Origin: Notamacropus eugenii
Lineage: Eukaryota > Chordata > Mammalia > Diprotodontia > Macropodidae
Assembly: GCF_028372415.1 (NCBI RefSeq)
Contig: NC_092874.1
Span: 113,845,744 to 113,909,743, forward strand
DNA: 64,000 bases
Direction of reading: 5' to 3'
This document shows, piece by piece, positions 1 to 14,229 of the stretch (position 1 is its first letter; each line of letters starts with the position of its first letter). The position numbers and the translations under genes are program-made. Below the pieces are notes generated by a model. The model was not told where the DNA came from. It did no database searches and worked only from the letters and a program-made list of their open reading frames with translations.

Positions 1-866
1 TACTTTGCTCAAGTAAATCTCAGAGAAATTCGAAAAAAATAGGATCTTCCAGGCACTGTGCTAGGCTCTAGGAATAAAGAGACAAAAAGAGAACAGTCAA
101 ATGAGGTAACAAATATAAAAACCTTAAAATCCAGCTCTCACTGTTACTTAAGGTTACAGATCCACTCTGATTACTCTGTGAAAAGGCCAACGTGGAAATT
201 CCTACCTGTCAGTTACACCATTAAAACCCTAAATAAAGAAAGGGTCTTTGGTCTCCAGTGAGCCTCAGGCCAAACACTGCTCTGGAAGGCAGTGTCCTGG
301 AACACCATTACCTAAAGTTATGAATCCTGCTAATGTTCTGAGCAACCAGTCTGCCCGTTGGCATCAGCTTCTAGACAGCCTGGACATCAAATCCCCTTTT
401 ACTGGAAGCCAGCCCTTGGCTGAAAATCTAGAGCTCCTGACTTCCCACCTGGAGGATCATCAAGAATGGACAGTAAATCAACGGAAAATGAAAAACTGGC
501 TCCTTCCTAGGACAGCTGGGTGGAGAGTCAGTCCAGAAAAAATGCTGAGCTAGAAAAGGAGGCCCCAGGAAAAACTAAGTGGCAGCATGGACAGACAGCT
601 TTGGTCCCAAGGCATCCAAGGCATGAGAGGTGTCACCCTGAAGGGACATTGGGGTGGGTACTGGGAAACTGTATTCCACAGTCTGGATTGTCTTTGCTTC
701 AAGTATCTTAGAAGAGCTTCTCAAGGGATGAAGTCTAGTAATGATAACAATAATAACATTTCTATAGTACCTACTATGTGCCAGACACTTTACAAATAGT
801 GTTTCATTACATCCTCACAAGAATCCTGGAAGGCAGGTGCTATTTGAGGGGTAGAGGAGAACATGC
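1..866. other. FAM180A intron or upstream region
   Basis: No exon recognised. 45-105 resembles the end of an L2-type repeat, and 735-862 is a MIR fragment on + (TACTATGTGCCAGACACTTT followed by a TCCTCACAAGAATCCT segment). The rest appears unique. Confidence 0.5.
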
Positions 867-873
867 TAGATTA

Positions 874-895
874 TAGATAGATGAAAGAGATAGAC

Positions 896-943
<48 letters not shown>

Positions 944-1050
944 TGATAGATAGATAGATAGATGATAGATAGATAGATAGATAGATGATAGATAGATAGA
1001 TAGATGATAGATAGATGATAGATAGATAGATAGATGATAGATAGATAGAT
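874..1050 (+). repeat. (GATA)n microsatellite
   Basis: Long run of GATA/GATG tetranucleotides with a few register shifts. Its translation on the other strand gives an artefactual Tyr-Leu-Ser-Ile repeat. Confidence 0.97.
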
Positions 1051-1089
1051 GCAAAAACAATTATAGAGAGTTTTATAAAGAGTTATAGT

Positions 1090-1460
1090 TACATGCAGCA
1101 TGTAACTATATATGGTTATATATAATTATATAATATAGTTATAACAAATATATAGTTTCATATACACAAATGTATATTATATATACAAATTATATGTAAT
1201 TATATTGTTTTATACATATCATATATAGTTATATAATATATAATTATATATATTATATTATGTCACATATAATATAATATATAATTAATATATACTTTAT
1301 AATATATAGTTTATATGATATATAATATAATATGTAGTTATATATAATTATATACAACATAATAATACATAGATATATAATTATACATAATATAATAATA
1401 TAGTTATATAATCATATAATATTATAATGTATAGTTATACTATATATACATAATATCATA
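1090..1460. repeat. AT-rich low-complexity tract
   Basis: Almost pure A/T with recurring TATATAATTATA and ATAGTTATA words, directly following the GATA array. It lies 160 bases upstream of a FAM180A exon. Confidence 0.85.
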
Positions 1461-1538
1461 TAAAACAACTAAGTGCTTACTACCAAAAGAGTTTATTATC
1501 CTTCCTTCATACATCCAGCCTCTCACATTAATCAGTAA

Positions 1539-3358
<1,820 letters not shown>

Positions 3359-3810
3359 GAGACACCTGGAACACTGACGTGGGGAGGGGACAGGGGAGGT
3401 CAGCAACCCAGGGCTTTTGCTAACTTGTCACCCAATAACACAGAAACACACTCTACTTGGAAAGAGAGGTAGCAATTGAAAAAAAGGGGGAAAAAAAACC
3501 CTGTCTTCCTTTACCCCAGACTATTTCCAACAAACATGTTGGCTTCAGGTCAAGATTTCTCTGGGCCAGTATTTTTAAGATATCTCCAAGGATAAAATAA
3601 CTCACCCTCAGTGACATATGCAAGATACAGGAAAGGGTTCCAAATGAGAAACTACCCTAGACTGAGTACAGAATACAGAAGGAGACTGGACAAGTGTTGA
3701 GGAGATTGGTCCCTCTTCTTTGGTGCTAATTAGTTGAAAAACAAGATTTAAAGGGCCTCTTTTTCCAAATTTTCACTGGTAGGAAATAGAGACACTAGAA
3801 CAATAAACAA
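3359..3810 (+). other. FAM180A: FAM180A 3' untranslated region (proposed)
   Basis: Unique-looking sequence directly after the stop codon, free of recognisable SINE or LINE sequence. It runs to the only AATAAA hexamer I see within about 1.5 kb downstream. The true cleavage site cannot be fixed from sequence alone. Confidence 0.55.
3802..3807 (+). promoter_or_regulatory. candidate FAM180A polyadenylation signal AATAAA
   Basis: Canonical AATAAA located 444 bases after the TGA, followed within 30 bases by a TG/T-rich stretch. It is the first such hexamer after the stop, but a longer 3'UTR is possible. Confidence 0.5.
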
Positions 3811-4869
3811 TATGTTAACCAACTGATATGTTTCTCAATATCTTCCACACAAACCACCATACGTATGTATGCCAGATAAAATATCAGCAGTTTTGAGATT
3901 TGATCCTATCTAAGACTGACTAAAGCAAAATAGAGCAACATCTTAATTTCTATCATTATAAAGGAAGGAATTTGATACAAATGAATTTTCCAGATAAGTA
4001 AAAGATCCCCCTTTGCATGCCAAATCTTTTATACTGAACACTTTTCTAAAATGTGTTAAGTACTTTCCTGCCTTCTTAAACAGAACATACTGAAAATAAC
4101 TTACATTTTTTCTCTATGGTTCATTACAGTTCATCATGATCATTAATTTTTTGTACTGTATTCTTTAATGTGATTATCCCCCCTGGCAGCTATGAGAGTA
4201 CAAGGATATTTGCCCCTTCACAAAATGTTCCCAGGCTGCTGCACTTCGCTACTTCTGTGTTTGGCTTTTAAGTTGTTCTGTCTCCTCCCTGACTGTCAGG
4301 CTATCCATTTCTACTTTTATCCTATTATATCCTTCCCTCCCTACCTGTTATTTCTAACTTGCTATGGGCTAGGAAATCATATAACTCATTCTGTCAGAAT
4401 TGTGTGCTGAATAAGTCAGTCAATTTTCTGAGTAGGGACCTCCCTTCAAGGACCCTGTAAATAGCTATTTCTGCAGTAAATAGATCCTTTTGGCTTACCT
4501 CCAAATTCATTGCTATGTTCTAAAAAGTTAGATTTGCTCCAAGGCTGACCTTAAGATAAGCAGGACTTTGAGGCCTTGAATTTGGTTATCTCAAGTGAGA
4601 CTCTGAGGACTGTGATTTGATAATGATAAAAGTCTGGTCTTGATTTCCATAAATCTTGGGATAAATGAAGCTTTGTATACCTAAGCCAAATAGCTTTTTC
4701 AGAGAAATAGTAATAGGCTGGCAGGAAAAAGGTATTCACCATCAAAAAATGCTACATATCTTTGCTCCAACCTCCACAGCTCTATCTTGCTGTGCTCAGA
4801 AAAGCAATGTCACTATCTTTCTGTCTGTCTGACTGTCTGTTTCTGTCTCTGTCTCTGTATTTCTCTGTG

Positions 4870-4900
<31 letters not shown>

Positions 4901-6849
4901 GTTGCTTGTTAGGCACTATTGTTCCTTCTGGGTTTCTTTCCTAGAGAAAATAGAACATCATAGAACAAAGATGCTTTCCCTCACTTTTCTTTTTCAATCT
5001 CTTTCCCTTGATTTTTTTTGAAGAGGGTGGTGAGAGGGGGGAGATAACTATTCATACCCATCTATCTCTATGTCCGACTGTTTATCTCCTTCAGTTCTAT
5101 CTGTTTTCTTCTTCCTGGATCTGTCCTCTGAGTCTTTTTCCTAATTAATATAATACTATTTTTTTTCAGTGTGTCCTTGTGGGAATGGGGAGCAGTTAAT
5201 TACTTCAAAATACCAAGATGCTCATGTTTTGGACTCCCCAGGGAAGCAATTAGGTATCTGTCCTATGGCTTACAGGGTAACTGCACTGTCTGTTCCTTTG
5301 CTAAGCAGCAGTAGTCCAAGCCCTTAGGAACTCTTACCGATGACCAGGTATCCAAGGAATGTTCTAGGCCTGCTCTCTAGGATATCCTACTCTGGAACTG
5401 AATTAACCCACAAAGCAGCAAAACATTTCCAAGAATCATTCTGACCATTAATTCATGGTCAAACTAATCCATCGTAGAAGCAGATACGCCAATTCCATTC
5501 CTTTCCATCTCATTCAACAAGCCCTTCTTAATCACCTAGATGCCAGACACAGTGCATGCTAGAATCTGAGGACAAAGATTTCTAAATACATATTGATTAG
5601 GATACTATAGAGATAGATCTGACTGATTATTTTGACCCCAGATTATGGTCCAAACATATTAGCCCAATTCACATATTCATTAACTGAAAATGTAAAATAT
5701 ATAATGTCCTTTCAGAGATTCTAAATTCCATGTGGCAGTCAATGATTGAAGAAATATAGGGGAAAATGTTAAAAAAAATAAAGTTCTTGTTGAAAATAAG
5801 TAAATTATAGGTAATTAATTTTTAAGCATTGGATTTGCATGGATATAAACCAAACTTTTTTTTAACTCAGAAAAACTTCTCAAAACCTCCCTTACCTCTA
5901 CACGCAAAATCAATATATACACGTTTCCCCTATCAAAAACCAGAATCCAACGAATACAGTAAAGCTAGCTGACCCAAAAAGTCTTACTTAGCTCCTTGCT
6001 CTAAACATTATGGTCACAATAAAATGATCATTGGGTTGTGTCCATTTGAAATTTGCCACATACAACAATATTTTTGCCCCATTTCTACATAATTCTTCTA
6101 GATAATTTTTACTAGGAAATTCTGAGATCTAAGATATGCTAGAAGTCATCCTTATGCCATTCTCTAGGTACTCAACCAGTTGGTCAATATGTTTTGAGAA
6201 ACCTACGTGGACAGAGCACCATACTAGATACTGAGGAACCACAGTAATGTATTCATTAACCTGCACTGCCATGAACTCTCATTCATGACAGAAGAAACAA
6301 GAAAATAGAATTGGGAGTTCATAGTAGGAATTTATTTCCATGGATAAGCTAATCTAAGGTTAGCTTCCTTTAAAAAAACAAAAAACAAAGATTAAAGAAT
6401 TCTGAAAGGATCTCTAACTTCCCAATCCATTTGGATTTCCTATGGTTCTCACAAAATCATACTCTAGAAATGATATGCTTCTTCTGAAAATAGATAGAGC
6501 CTCAAAAAAGAACTCCTTATCTTGCTATGTCACTCATCTTCCCATTTTTATTTAACAGATTATCATATGTGATGTAATAAAGATGTTGTTCCATGTATTC
6601 CAGACTGACAAATCTCTCTGGTTTGTTTTATCAAGTTATTTTTTACTGAGGAATTTAAAGTGCTTCAAAAGCTTAATAACACATGCTGACTCCAACAGCT
6701 GCTTTGGGATCTTGGCACATGGTAGCCAGAGACCCAGATATTTGTTATTTTATCACCTACCCTTCTTAACGATGGCAGCCAAAATATGTCGCATACTTCA
6801 TGATCTAAGTTGAGTTTTAAAAGCCAGCATAGAAGTAAGGCCAAAATGT
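3811..6849. other. intergenic stretch, no gene recognised
   Basis: Mostly AT-rich sequence without recognisable coding exons. It includes a CT/TCTG simple repeat (4817-4902) and a short L2-like tail near 5545-5600. Nothing else can be supported. Confidence 0.6.
4817..4902 (+). repeat. (TCTG/TCTC)n simple repeat
   Basis: Imperfect run of CTGTCTGTCT and CTCTGTCTCT units. Confidence 0.9.
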
Positions 6850-8990
6850 CAGTTAGTCCATCAATAAATATTTATTAAATGAATAGTAAGTACCAGGCAC
6901 CATGCTTACCTCTGGGGATGTAAAGAAAGGTAAAAGAGAGACCCTGCTTTCAAGAAAGTCACAGTTTAATGGAGAATACAATATGCAAACAATTATGTGT
7001 AATTGGATGAATTAGAAATGGTCCACAGAAGGCCCTAGACCTGAGGGGGATCAGAATAGGCTTTCTGGAGGGGGTGGTATTTTAACTGGAACTTGAAGGA
7101 AGCTAGGAGGTAGAGATGAGTAGGGAGAAATTCTAGGCATGGGGGACAGCCAGTGAAAATTCCTGGAGTCATGAGATGGAATGTTTTGTTTAAGGAAAAG
7201 CAAGAAGGCTAGTGACCTTGGACCATAGAGTACATACATGGAGGGGATTAATATGCAAGATGCCTGGGAAGGTAGAAAGGGGCCAGAATAAGAATAACTT
7301 TAAAAGCCAAACAGAGGACTTTCTATTTGATTCTAATAGGGAGCCCCTGGAGTTTATTAAGTAGGAGGTTGACATAGTTAGCACTGTGTTTAGGAAGATG
7401 AGGTTGACAGCTGTGTAGAGGATGGACTAGACTGGGGAGAGATTTAAGACAGGAAGATGCACCAGCAGGATACTGCATGAGTCCATGATGAGGTCCTGCA
7501 CCAGGGTGATGGCAGTGACAGAGAACAGAAAGGGGCATGTTCTGGAGCTATTATGAAGGTAGAATTAACAGGCCTTGGCAATAGATATGGAAGCTGAAAG
7601 AGACTAAAGAATTGAGGATCAAACTGAAGTTAAAGCTGGGAAACTTGGAGGATGCTGGTGTCCTTGATAATCACAGAAAAGTTAGGTAAAGGGAAGGGAG
7701 AAAGATAATGAATTCAGCTTTGGACATGTTGAGTTTAAGATGTCTATAGAACATCCAGTTTGAGATGGCCAATAGATAGAGATGTAAGGTTGGAGGTCAA
7801 CAGAGAGGTTAGAGCTGGATAAATAAATTTTGAGAATCATCAGCATAGAGATGATCATTGAATCCATGGGAGGTGATGAGATCACCAAGTTAAACAATAT
7901 AGAAAGAGAATAGGACAGAAAGCCCAAGACAGAGTCCTGTGGGATACTCATGGTTAGCCGGTATGATTCAGATCAAAATCTAGCAAAAGAGATTGAGGAG
8001 GGGTCAGAGAGGCAGATGGAGAACCAGGAAAGAGTAATTTCCCAAAAACTTAGAAAGAATAGATTATCAATATGAGGATGATGGACTACATCAAAGACTG
8101 ACAAGGGGCAAGAAAGATTAGGATTGAGAAAAGACTATTAGATTTGGAAAATAAGAGATCATTAGTAACTTTGGAGACTGAATTTTTGGTTAAAGATAAG
8201 AGCAAAAGTCAGATTGTAGAGAGTTAAGAAAGAATTGAAAAGAAAGGAAGTGGAGACATCTATTGTAGACAGCCTTCTCAAGGAGTTTAGCCCCCAAAGG
8301 GAGGAGAAATATGGGATGATAACTAGTGAGAAAGGATGGGTCAAGAGAGGGGTTTTGGAGAATGGGGAAGACATGGGTAGACAGTTGGGAAGCAGCCAAT
8401 AGACAGGGAGAAATTAAAGATAAGTAAGAGAATGGGTGTGTTTGTCCTTCGTTGCCAAAGAAGACCATGCCATCAGAGAAATGATGACATGACTTGCATT
8501 TTACTGAGTGAGGGAGGGCTGTGCAGATCAGCAACCTCATTTCTCCTCCAGAGCCATCTGAATCCAGTGACCAATCAGGATGATTGGAGATGACCCAGGA
8601 TGAGGCAATTGAGGTTAAGTGACTTGCCCAACGTCACGTAGCTAGTGAGTGTCAAGTATCTGAGGTGAGATTTGAATTCAGGTCCTCCTGATTTCTGCAC
8701 TGGTGTTTTATCCACTGCAGCACCTAGCTGCCCCTAAGAGAATGGGAACGATAGAGGGAACAATGTGCTATAGAAGACAGAGTGGAATGGATCCTTGGGC
8801 ATGTAGAAAGGTTTGCCTTGGCAAGGAGATGGCCACTTCGTGATGTAAACAGAGGTAAAGGAAGAGATAGTTGTAGAAGGCATCTGGGTGATATGAGACA
8901 ACAATGAGAGGAGAGGGAGCTCTTCACAAATGGCCTTATTTTTTTTTTTTCAGTAGAATAGGGCTCTGCCATGTAGGTTGGGCTAGCTTT
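6850..8990 (-). mobile_element. decayed L2-type LINE, reverse-transcriptase region and 3' end (minus)
   Basis: Read on the minus strand, 7951-7682 translates to a VPQGSVLG-like block (here IPQDSVLGF), a LGDLISS-like stretch, then a DIL...LNSLSFS region. These are diagnostic of the L2/CR1 reverse transcriptase around its YADD box, now frameshifted. The 3' end at about 6850-7000 has the dispersed 'attaagtaccaggcacc...' tail. Many stops and shifts show it is long dead. It is interrupted by a SINE at 8437-8734. Confidence 0.75.
8437..8734 (-). mobile_element. full-length composite marsupial SINE inserted in L2 (minus)
   Basis: About 298 bp flanked by a perfect 12-bp duplication TAAGAGAATGGG at 8425-8436 and 8735-8746. 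The head (at the right end) is the tRNA-related AGGGGCAGCTAGGTG-type start, and the body ends with a TCTTCTTTGGCAACGAAGG segment. A closely related copy lies at about 63277-63585. Confidence 0.92.
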
Positions 8991-9489
8991 TCCAAAGGCC
9001 CTACTCCATGAAGATTTGGCTAGTTCTTTTAAAGGTCTTATAACTTTCCTTAAGAGCTGAAGCTTTCTTTGATTGGCTAAGGCGCTTGATTCAGACTGCT
9101 GACATGGGTCACCTGAACGGAGAAGACACAAGGAGATCCACCTCCTTTCTGAGGCTTTTTGACCTCAAATGAACAGTATGACCAAGACCAAGAAGCTGTG
9201 CTCAACTGAATCAGTATGGCATCCTCACTGCAACCAAAGCTCTAGATACATGCTATTATTTACACTGGATGTCAGTGGAGTACCTTGGACTGTTGGAGGC
9301 TAAGACATAGAGCCAATGACGCTGAATGAGGCTGCCACTTCAGGATTAGTGGGGATGGACCATGGGACTGGTGACTTTCCCCTGATCTTCTGTACCCTCC
9401 CCTGCTGCCTCTCTTAGATCTCCATCAACCCAACAAATTTTGCTATGACTTATGAACAGGATGGAGACTCTAAATAAGAAAAGTAATTT

Positions 9490-9745
9490 ATATTTCTTGT
9501 TGTTGTTCAGTACTGTCCAATTCTTAACCCCATTTGGAGTTTTCTCGATAAAGATCCTGGAGTGGTTTGCCATTTCCTTCTCCAGCTCATTTTTCAGATA
9601 AGGAAACTGAGGCAAACAGAGTCAAATGACTTGCCAGGATCACACAGTTAGTAAGTATCTGAGACCATATTGAAATGCTGAAAGAGGAGTCTTCCAGATT
9701 CCAGAGCTAGCTCTCTATCCTCTGCATCCAATTTACATTTTCCAC
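9490..9745 (-). mobile_element. tRNA-headed SINE (minus)
   Basis: Contains GGTTTGCCATTTCCTTCTCC, GAGGAAACTGAGGC-like and GACTTGCCAGGATCACA blocks in the order expected for a minus copy; the head is degraded. Confidence 0.8.
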
Positions 9746-10234
9746 CCATCATCTCAAACAGGGATTCAATAAACACTTTATGGCCAGGCCTGGGGTGACA
9801 ATAAACCTGACCTCAGCTTAATTATGTGATTTATTTCTTAGTCATTCTTAGGTGGCCTTAAGGGATTTCTCTAATGGGAACCAGTAAGACAAGAGATGTA
9901 GAAGGGTGGTAGTGTCTGCCTTTTCTCCAAAGGACTTGGAAATAGGACCAAGGGGAGACAAGTGTCTAGGAAATATAAATATAAAAGAAAATTCAACTCA
10001 GTATGATAAAAAAAAAAAATCAAAGACTCACTATGTTCTAGGCACTGTGCTGGGTTCCACAAATACTAAGAGAAAAAAACAACTAAATACTCCCAGACCT
10101 CAAGAGGCTTGTGTTTGACTAAGAGACGGGGAGAAGAGAGACACGTACAACAGGTTATAGTTAAGGAAACACAAAACAGACTCAAAGTCAGAGAGAACAC
10201 TAACAACTTGTGAAATCAGGAAACATTTTTAAAT

Positions 10235-10460
10235 AATCATAATCATAGCAACGATAATAGAATTTACATGGTGCTTGAAGGTTTGCCACGTCCCATAAAA
10301 ATATTATCTCATTTATCCTCACAGCAACGAAGGTGCTATTATTATCTCCATCTGACAGATGAGAAAACTGAGGCAAACAGAGTTTGAGTAACTTGTCCAG
10401 GATTACATAGCTGAAAGGAAGGCATTTGAGGCTGGATATGAGCTGATCCTTGAAAGGAGC
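10235..10460 (+). mobile_element. MIR
   Basis: TTATCTCATTTATCCTCACA followed by an ATTATTATCTCCATC and GATGAGAAAACTGAGG core, then CTTGTCCAGGATTACA. Confidence 0.8.
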
Positions 10461-10509
10461 TAGGGATTCCAATAGGCAAAAGGGAGAAGGAATGAAGAGG
10501 ACATATATG

Positions 10510-11130
10510 TATAAAAATATTTATATCAGCTCTTTTCCAGGGGTAAAGAATTAGAAATTGAAGGGATGCACATCAATTGGGGAATGGCCAAATAAGTTGT
10601 GGTATGTAATTATGATGGAATACTATTGTACTTTAAGAAACGATGAGCAGGATGCTCTTAGAAAAACCTAGAATGACTTGCATGGGTTGATACAAAGTGA
10701 AATGTACTGGCTACAAAGTAACAGTAACATTGTCAGATGATCAGCTGGGAATGACTCACCTAATCTCAGCAACACAACAATCCATGACAGCTACGAGGGA
10801 CTTATGATGAAAACCACTATCCATCCCCAAAGAAAGAACTGATGGTGTCTGAATATAGACGGAAGTAACTCTGGTGGGTTTTTTTTTCCATTTTCTTTAT
10901 TTTTCTTGATTTTTTTTGGTCTGTTTTCTTTCACAACATGACTATCATGAATATGTTTTGAATGACTACACATGTATAACCTATAGTGAATTGCTTGCCT
11001 TCTCAATGGGGATGGGAAAGGAAGGAGGAAAGGAGAGAATTTGGAATGCAAAGGTTTAAAAACAAATGTTAAAAACTGTTTCTACATGTAACTGGGGGGA
11101 AATTAAATATTAAATAAATATATCAAAAAA
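10510..11130 (+). mobile_element. L1 3' end fragment
   Basis: Its frame fragments read as the L1 ORF2 tail (GEWPNKLWYV...MEYYC), followed by the 3'UTR with GGGGATGGGAAAGGAAGG, TTTGGAATGCAAAGGTTTAAA and an AATTAAATATTAAAT tail. It shares this ending with the L1 tails at 19580-19725 and 53697-54361. Confidence 0.85.
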
Positions 11131-12200
11131 AGGAGAAGGGGGAACACTCAAGGCACAGAGTCAAGAGATGGTGTGACACGTACAGGGAATACCTTGTCTA
11201 GAACACACTTTGTGAAGGGAGACAAGTTAGTGAAAATCAAGATGTTTTATTTTTCCCATATACGTTCAAGAGCCCCTTGAAATTCATCCACAGATCCCAG
11301 ATCTGCCAAAGTCTTGTAATGAATAGGAGATTGAATGAGTCCTTTCTCAACACTCTTCAATAATTCTTTTTTCCTCCTCTTCCACCCACACAGACTAGCT
11401 CTATCCCATCCCTTTCCTTCCTTCAGCAGCTCCTTACCTGGATTCCTCTGTCTTCAAGATTAAGTAAGAATTACCAGGAATAGTCTCAGCCTCCTAACAT
11501 ATGGTCCTTCAAATGCTGACCACCCACTCTAACCAATGAGCCATAAAGTTAATGAAGGCATTTACTTATTACATGCTTCCTCTGTACTAGGTACCAAGGC
11601 AACTAATGTCTGGGGATATAAATCCAAGCAAACAAGCCAATCCTTGACCCACAAGGAGCTTACAATCTAATGAGGGAGATGCTAAGACATTAAGGCAACT
11701 TAGAAAGTAGGAGGGGGAATATGTGTGGGGCAGTACATCATATGAACATGACCTGAAGTGTTACAGTGGCATGCTAATCGCCAATATTAGGCGAAAGCTC
11801 CCCTCTCAAGGCCCAGACTCCCAAGGTCAGAGTCCAGGATCTTCTGGGAAGAGGACTAAAATAACAGCCCAAAGGGAGAGTCAACATGGTTTGGAAATGT
11901 CTGGGAAAGGGTCGTAGAATTTAGAGCTGGAATGGAGCTTATCTTGTCCAACCCTCTTATTTTACAAATGAGCAAACTAAGACCTTGAGGATGAAACAAT
12001 TTAACCAGTTACACACAAGTAGTAAGCAGGAGGGCCAGGGTTTGAATACAAGTTCATTGACTTGCCAGGGATGTTATAAAGGGGGATTCCTGCTGACTTA
12101 CAGTTTAGACTAGATGACCTCTGCCTTCATTCTTCTCCAGCTGACTCATCTCTACTGGTCTTTCTCTGTCATCCCTGGACAACAAGTACCTTTTTTCCTG

Positions 12201-12203
<3 letters not shown>

Positions 12204-12269
<66 letters not shown>
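12204..12269 (+). repeat. (CA)n microsatellite
   Basis: 33 uninterrupted CA units. Confidence 0.98.
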
Positions 12270-12271
<2 letters not shown>

Positions 12272-14130
12272 TCAGTAAGCTGCCTGGGGGCAGAGAATAT
12301 CTGCTTCTATTTGTATTTCCAGTGTTAAGCACAGTGCCTGACACATAGTAAAACACATAGCATTTACATATAGCAAATGTTTAATAAATGCTTGTTGACT
12401 GACTGACTGACTTCCAGCTTGGAGACAACATGATCAGTATGAATTACCTCTTCACTCCATTGCAGTATGGTTCCATCCAATTCTTGGGTCAGAAGGGATC
12501 TCCAAAAACTAACCTGCTAAAAACCTAACAGAGTCTGCCATTCTTCACAAGAAGATTCTGAGAGTCTCCCTAATGGACTCTTTCATCCTGATAGAAATCT
12601 CTTTTACTGCAAGGGCAGCCCAATTCCTTTGATGGGACCTCGGAAGAGACATAGAGGGGACAACCAACTGTCATCTATAGAACAAGGACTCACTGACTTG
12701 GAGAAAGTTGGAACTTGCTCAGTCTCAGAGGAAATCTTTCTGATTTACAATAGGGCTGTATCACAACCCCCAAATCTCAGCTTCCAAACACTTTTACTGC
12801 CATTGGCCATTTGTTCCCCCAGTTCTTAGGTAACACATGTCTCACTGTGCCTGGACCTGAGCTCTTAACACATCTTCCAAAGGACTTTGTTGCCTACAAC
12901 TGGACTGAGGGGTATGTGATACCTCCGAAGGGAAGTTCTAAGCCCATACCTTCAAACCAGAAAACAGTGTTCATTTGGAGAAGTGGCATTATGTTGAGCA
13001 GGAGGAAGAGGATTGTTATTTCTGCCCTTGGAATGTTACAGAAAGGTATTAAAAATAAGCTTTGCCAGTTGCTACTATTTTCCAAAGTCAGCAGACACAG
13101 GGACCTGCTGTGACCAATCAGGAGAAGCCTTGAGCAAGAAAAGTTAGGTCATTCTTTGAAACACCCTGATTGGCTTGGGGTGTTGGGGCAGGGCCACAAT
13201 CCTCTTCCAGGCTTCTCATAGGTAGATTCAAAGCAAAGGAGGGTCCCCAATAGCTTTTTATCTTGCTCCAGAAAGGAATGTCTTCAGGGATTTCTCTGGG
13301 AGGCCTTGGCTCAGGAAGTAGGGAAAAGGTAAATTCTAAGTAGGAAACTGATTTGAAGGGGAAGAATTTGAATCTAGCATGGTGGCAAGTCCTAGAAGAA
13401 AGAAAATCGGCCTTATCTGAAGTTATCATCTTGCTCCATCGAGCTCTGGTCTTTCTCATTTGTTTGGTTGCTTAAAGAGAAGGAGAGGATAGATTTCATA
13501 GCACCAGAGAGAACAGAGGTAGCTGAGGGAGACTGGACTCTGAAAATAACCATCAAGGGAAGTGACCAAGAGAAATCACAGTGTTCTCAGGCTTTCTTTA
13601 CAAAGAATAATAATAATTTCCCCTGTGATTTTCCTAGAGTCAGACTTAGAATTAACAAAAATTTTTAAATAACAAAAACAACTCCATGGAAGAAAACACT
13701 TGCTAAAACGCTGGGACCAAGTTATAGGATTGTCCATGCTAATTCACCCAAGCCAAAACAAAGACAGAAATCACTATGTCCCAGTTTGTAATCCTTGGCC
13801 AATTCCCTTTTCCTGCTCAGAAAACCCTGCTCATCAATCCCACCTAAAGGATTCGAAGTCATAGACACCTGGCTACTATTTCTTGGTCTTTTTTTTTTAA
13901 TCAGAGTGAAGGAAGAGTCCCCCCTAAACTCTATTGCTTCAAAGAGGGTGCTACTGTAAAAGGGAGACAAGAAATATTTCAGGTAGTGGTACTGTTTGTT
14001 TTCTCTTATTTTTTTTAACTGGAGAAGAGAGGGAGAAAGTCAGGTTTCTTGATAAGGGCAAAATAAAGCTGAATTTTGTTCAGGAGGAGAGTAAGCAGGT
14101 CAACAAGAGGGCAAGGAGGAAGAGTGGACA

Positions 14131-14229
14131 ATGGCCTTTCTGAAGGAATTGCTTAAAGTGAGGAATTTGCTGCTGGTCGTCTTTATTCCACTTCTGCTTC
14201 TGCCTCTACCGATTCTGCACCCCAATAGT
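14131..14229 (+). CDS. SLC13A4: SLC13A4 coding exon 1 (start codon, first helix)
   Basis: Residues 1-33. The ATG has A at -3 and G at +4, a strong initiation context, and it opens the protein at the expected mammalian position. The exon encodes a basic start followed by a very hydrophobic Leu/Val/Pro-rich helix ending HPNS. The donor GTAAGT at 14230 is a consensus match and the exon ends in phase 0. The untranslated leader upstream cannot be delimited. Confidence 0.93.

Larger units (their letters stand above)
9000..14130. other. distal intergenic region and SLC13A4 upstream flank
   Basis: Outside the SINE, MIR and L1 entries it contains L2/L3-type tails (11570-11720, 11910-12120, 12290-12412) and a CA repeat. 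12413-14130 holds no clear repeat and presumably includes the SLC13A4 promoter and leader. I see no unambiguous TATA box or CpG-rich block, so no promoter is called. Confidence 0.5.

Noticed and set aside
248-553. 101-codon frame near the left edge as a missing FAM180A exon
   Set aside because: Its text lacks a signal peptide or similarity to FAM180A, and there is no matching donor in phase 1.
866-1101. Open minus-strand frames of Tyr-Leu-Ser-Ile repeats
   Set aside because: They are only the translation of the GATA microsatellite.
12105-12356. Minus-strand frame with a Cys-Val repeat
   Set aside because: Translation of the CA microsatellite; flanks show no coding character.
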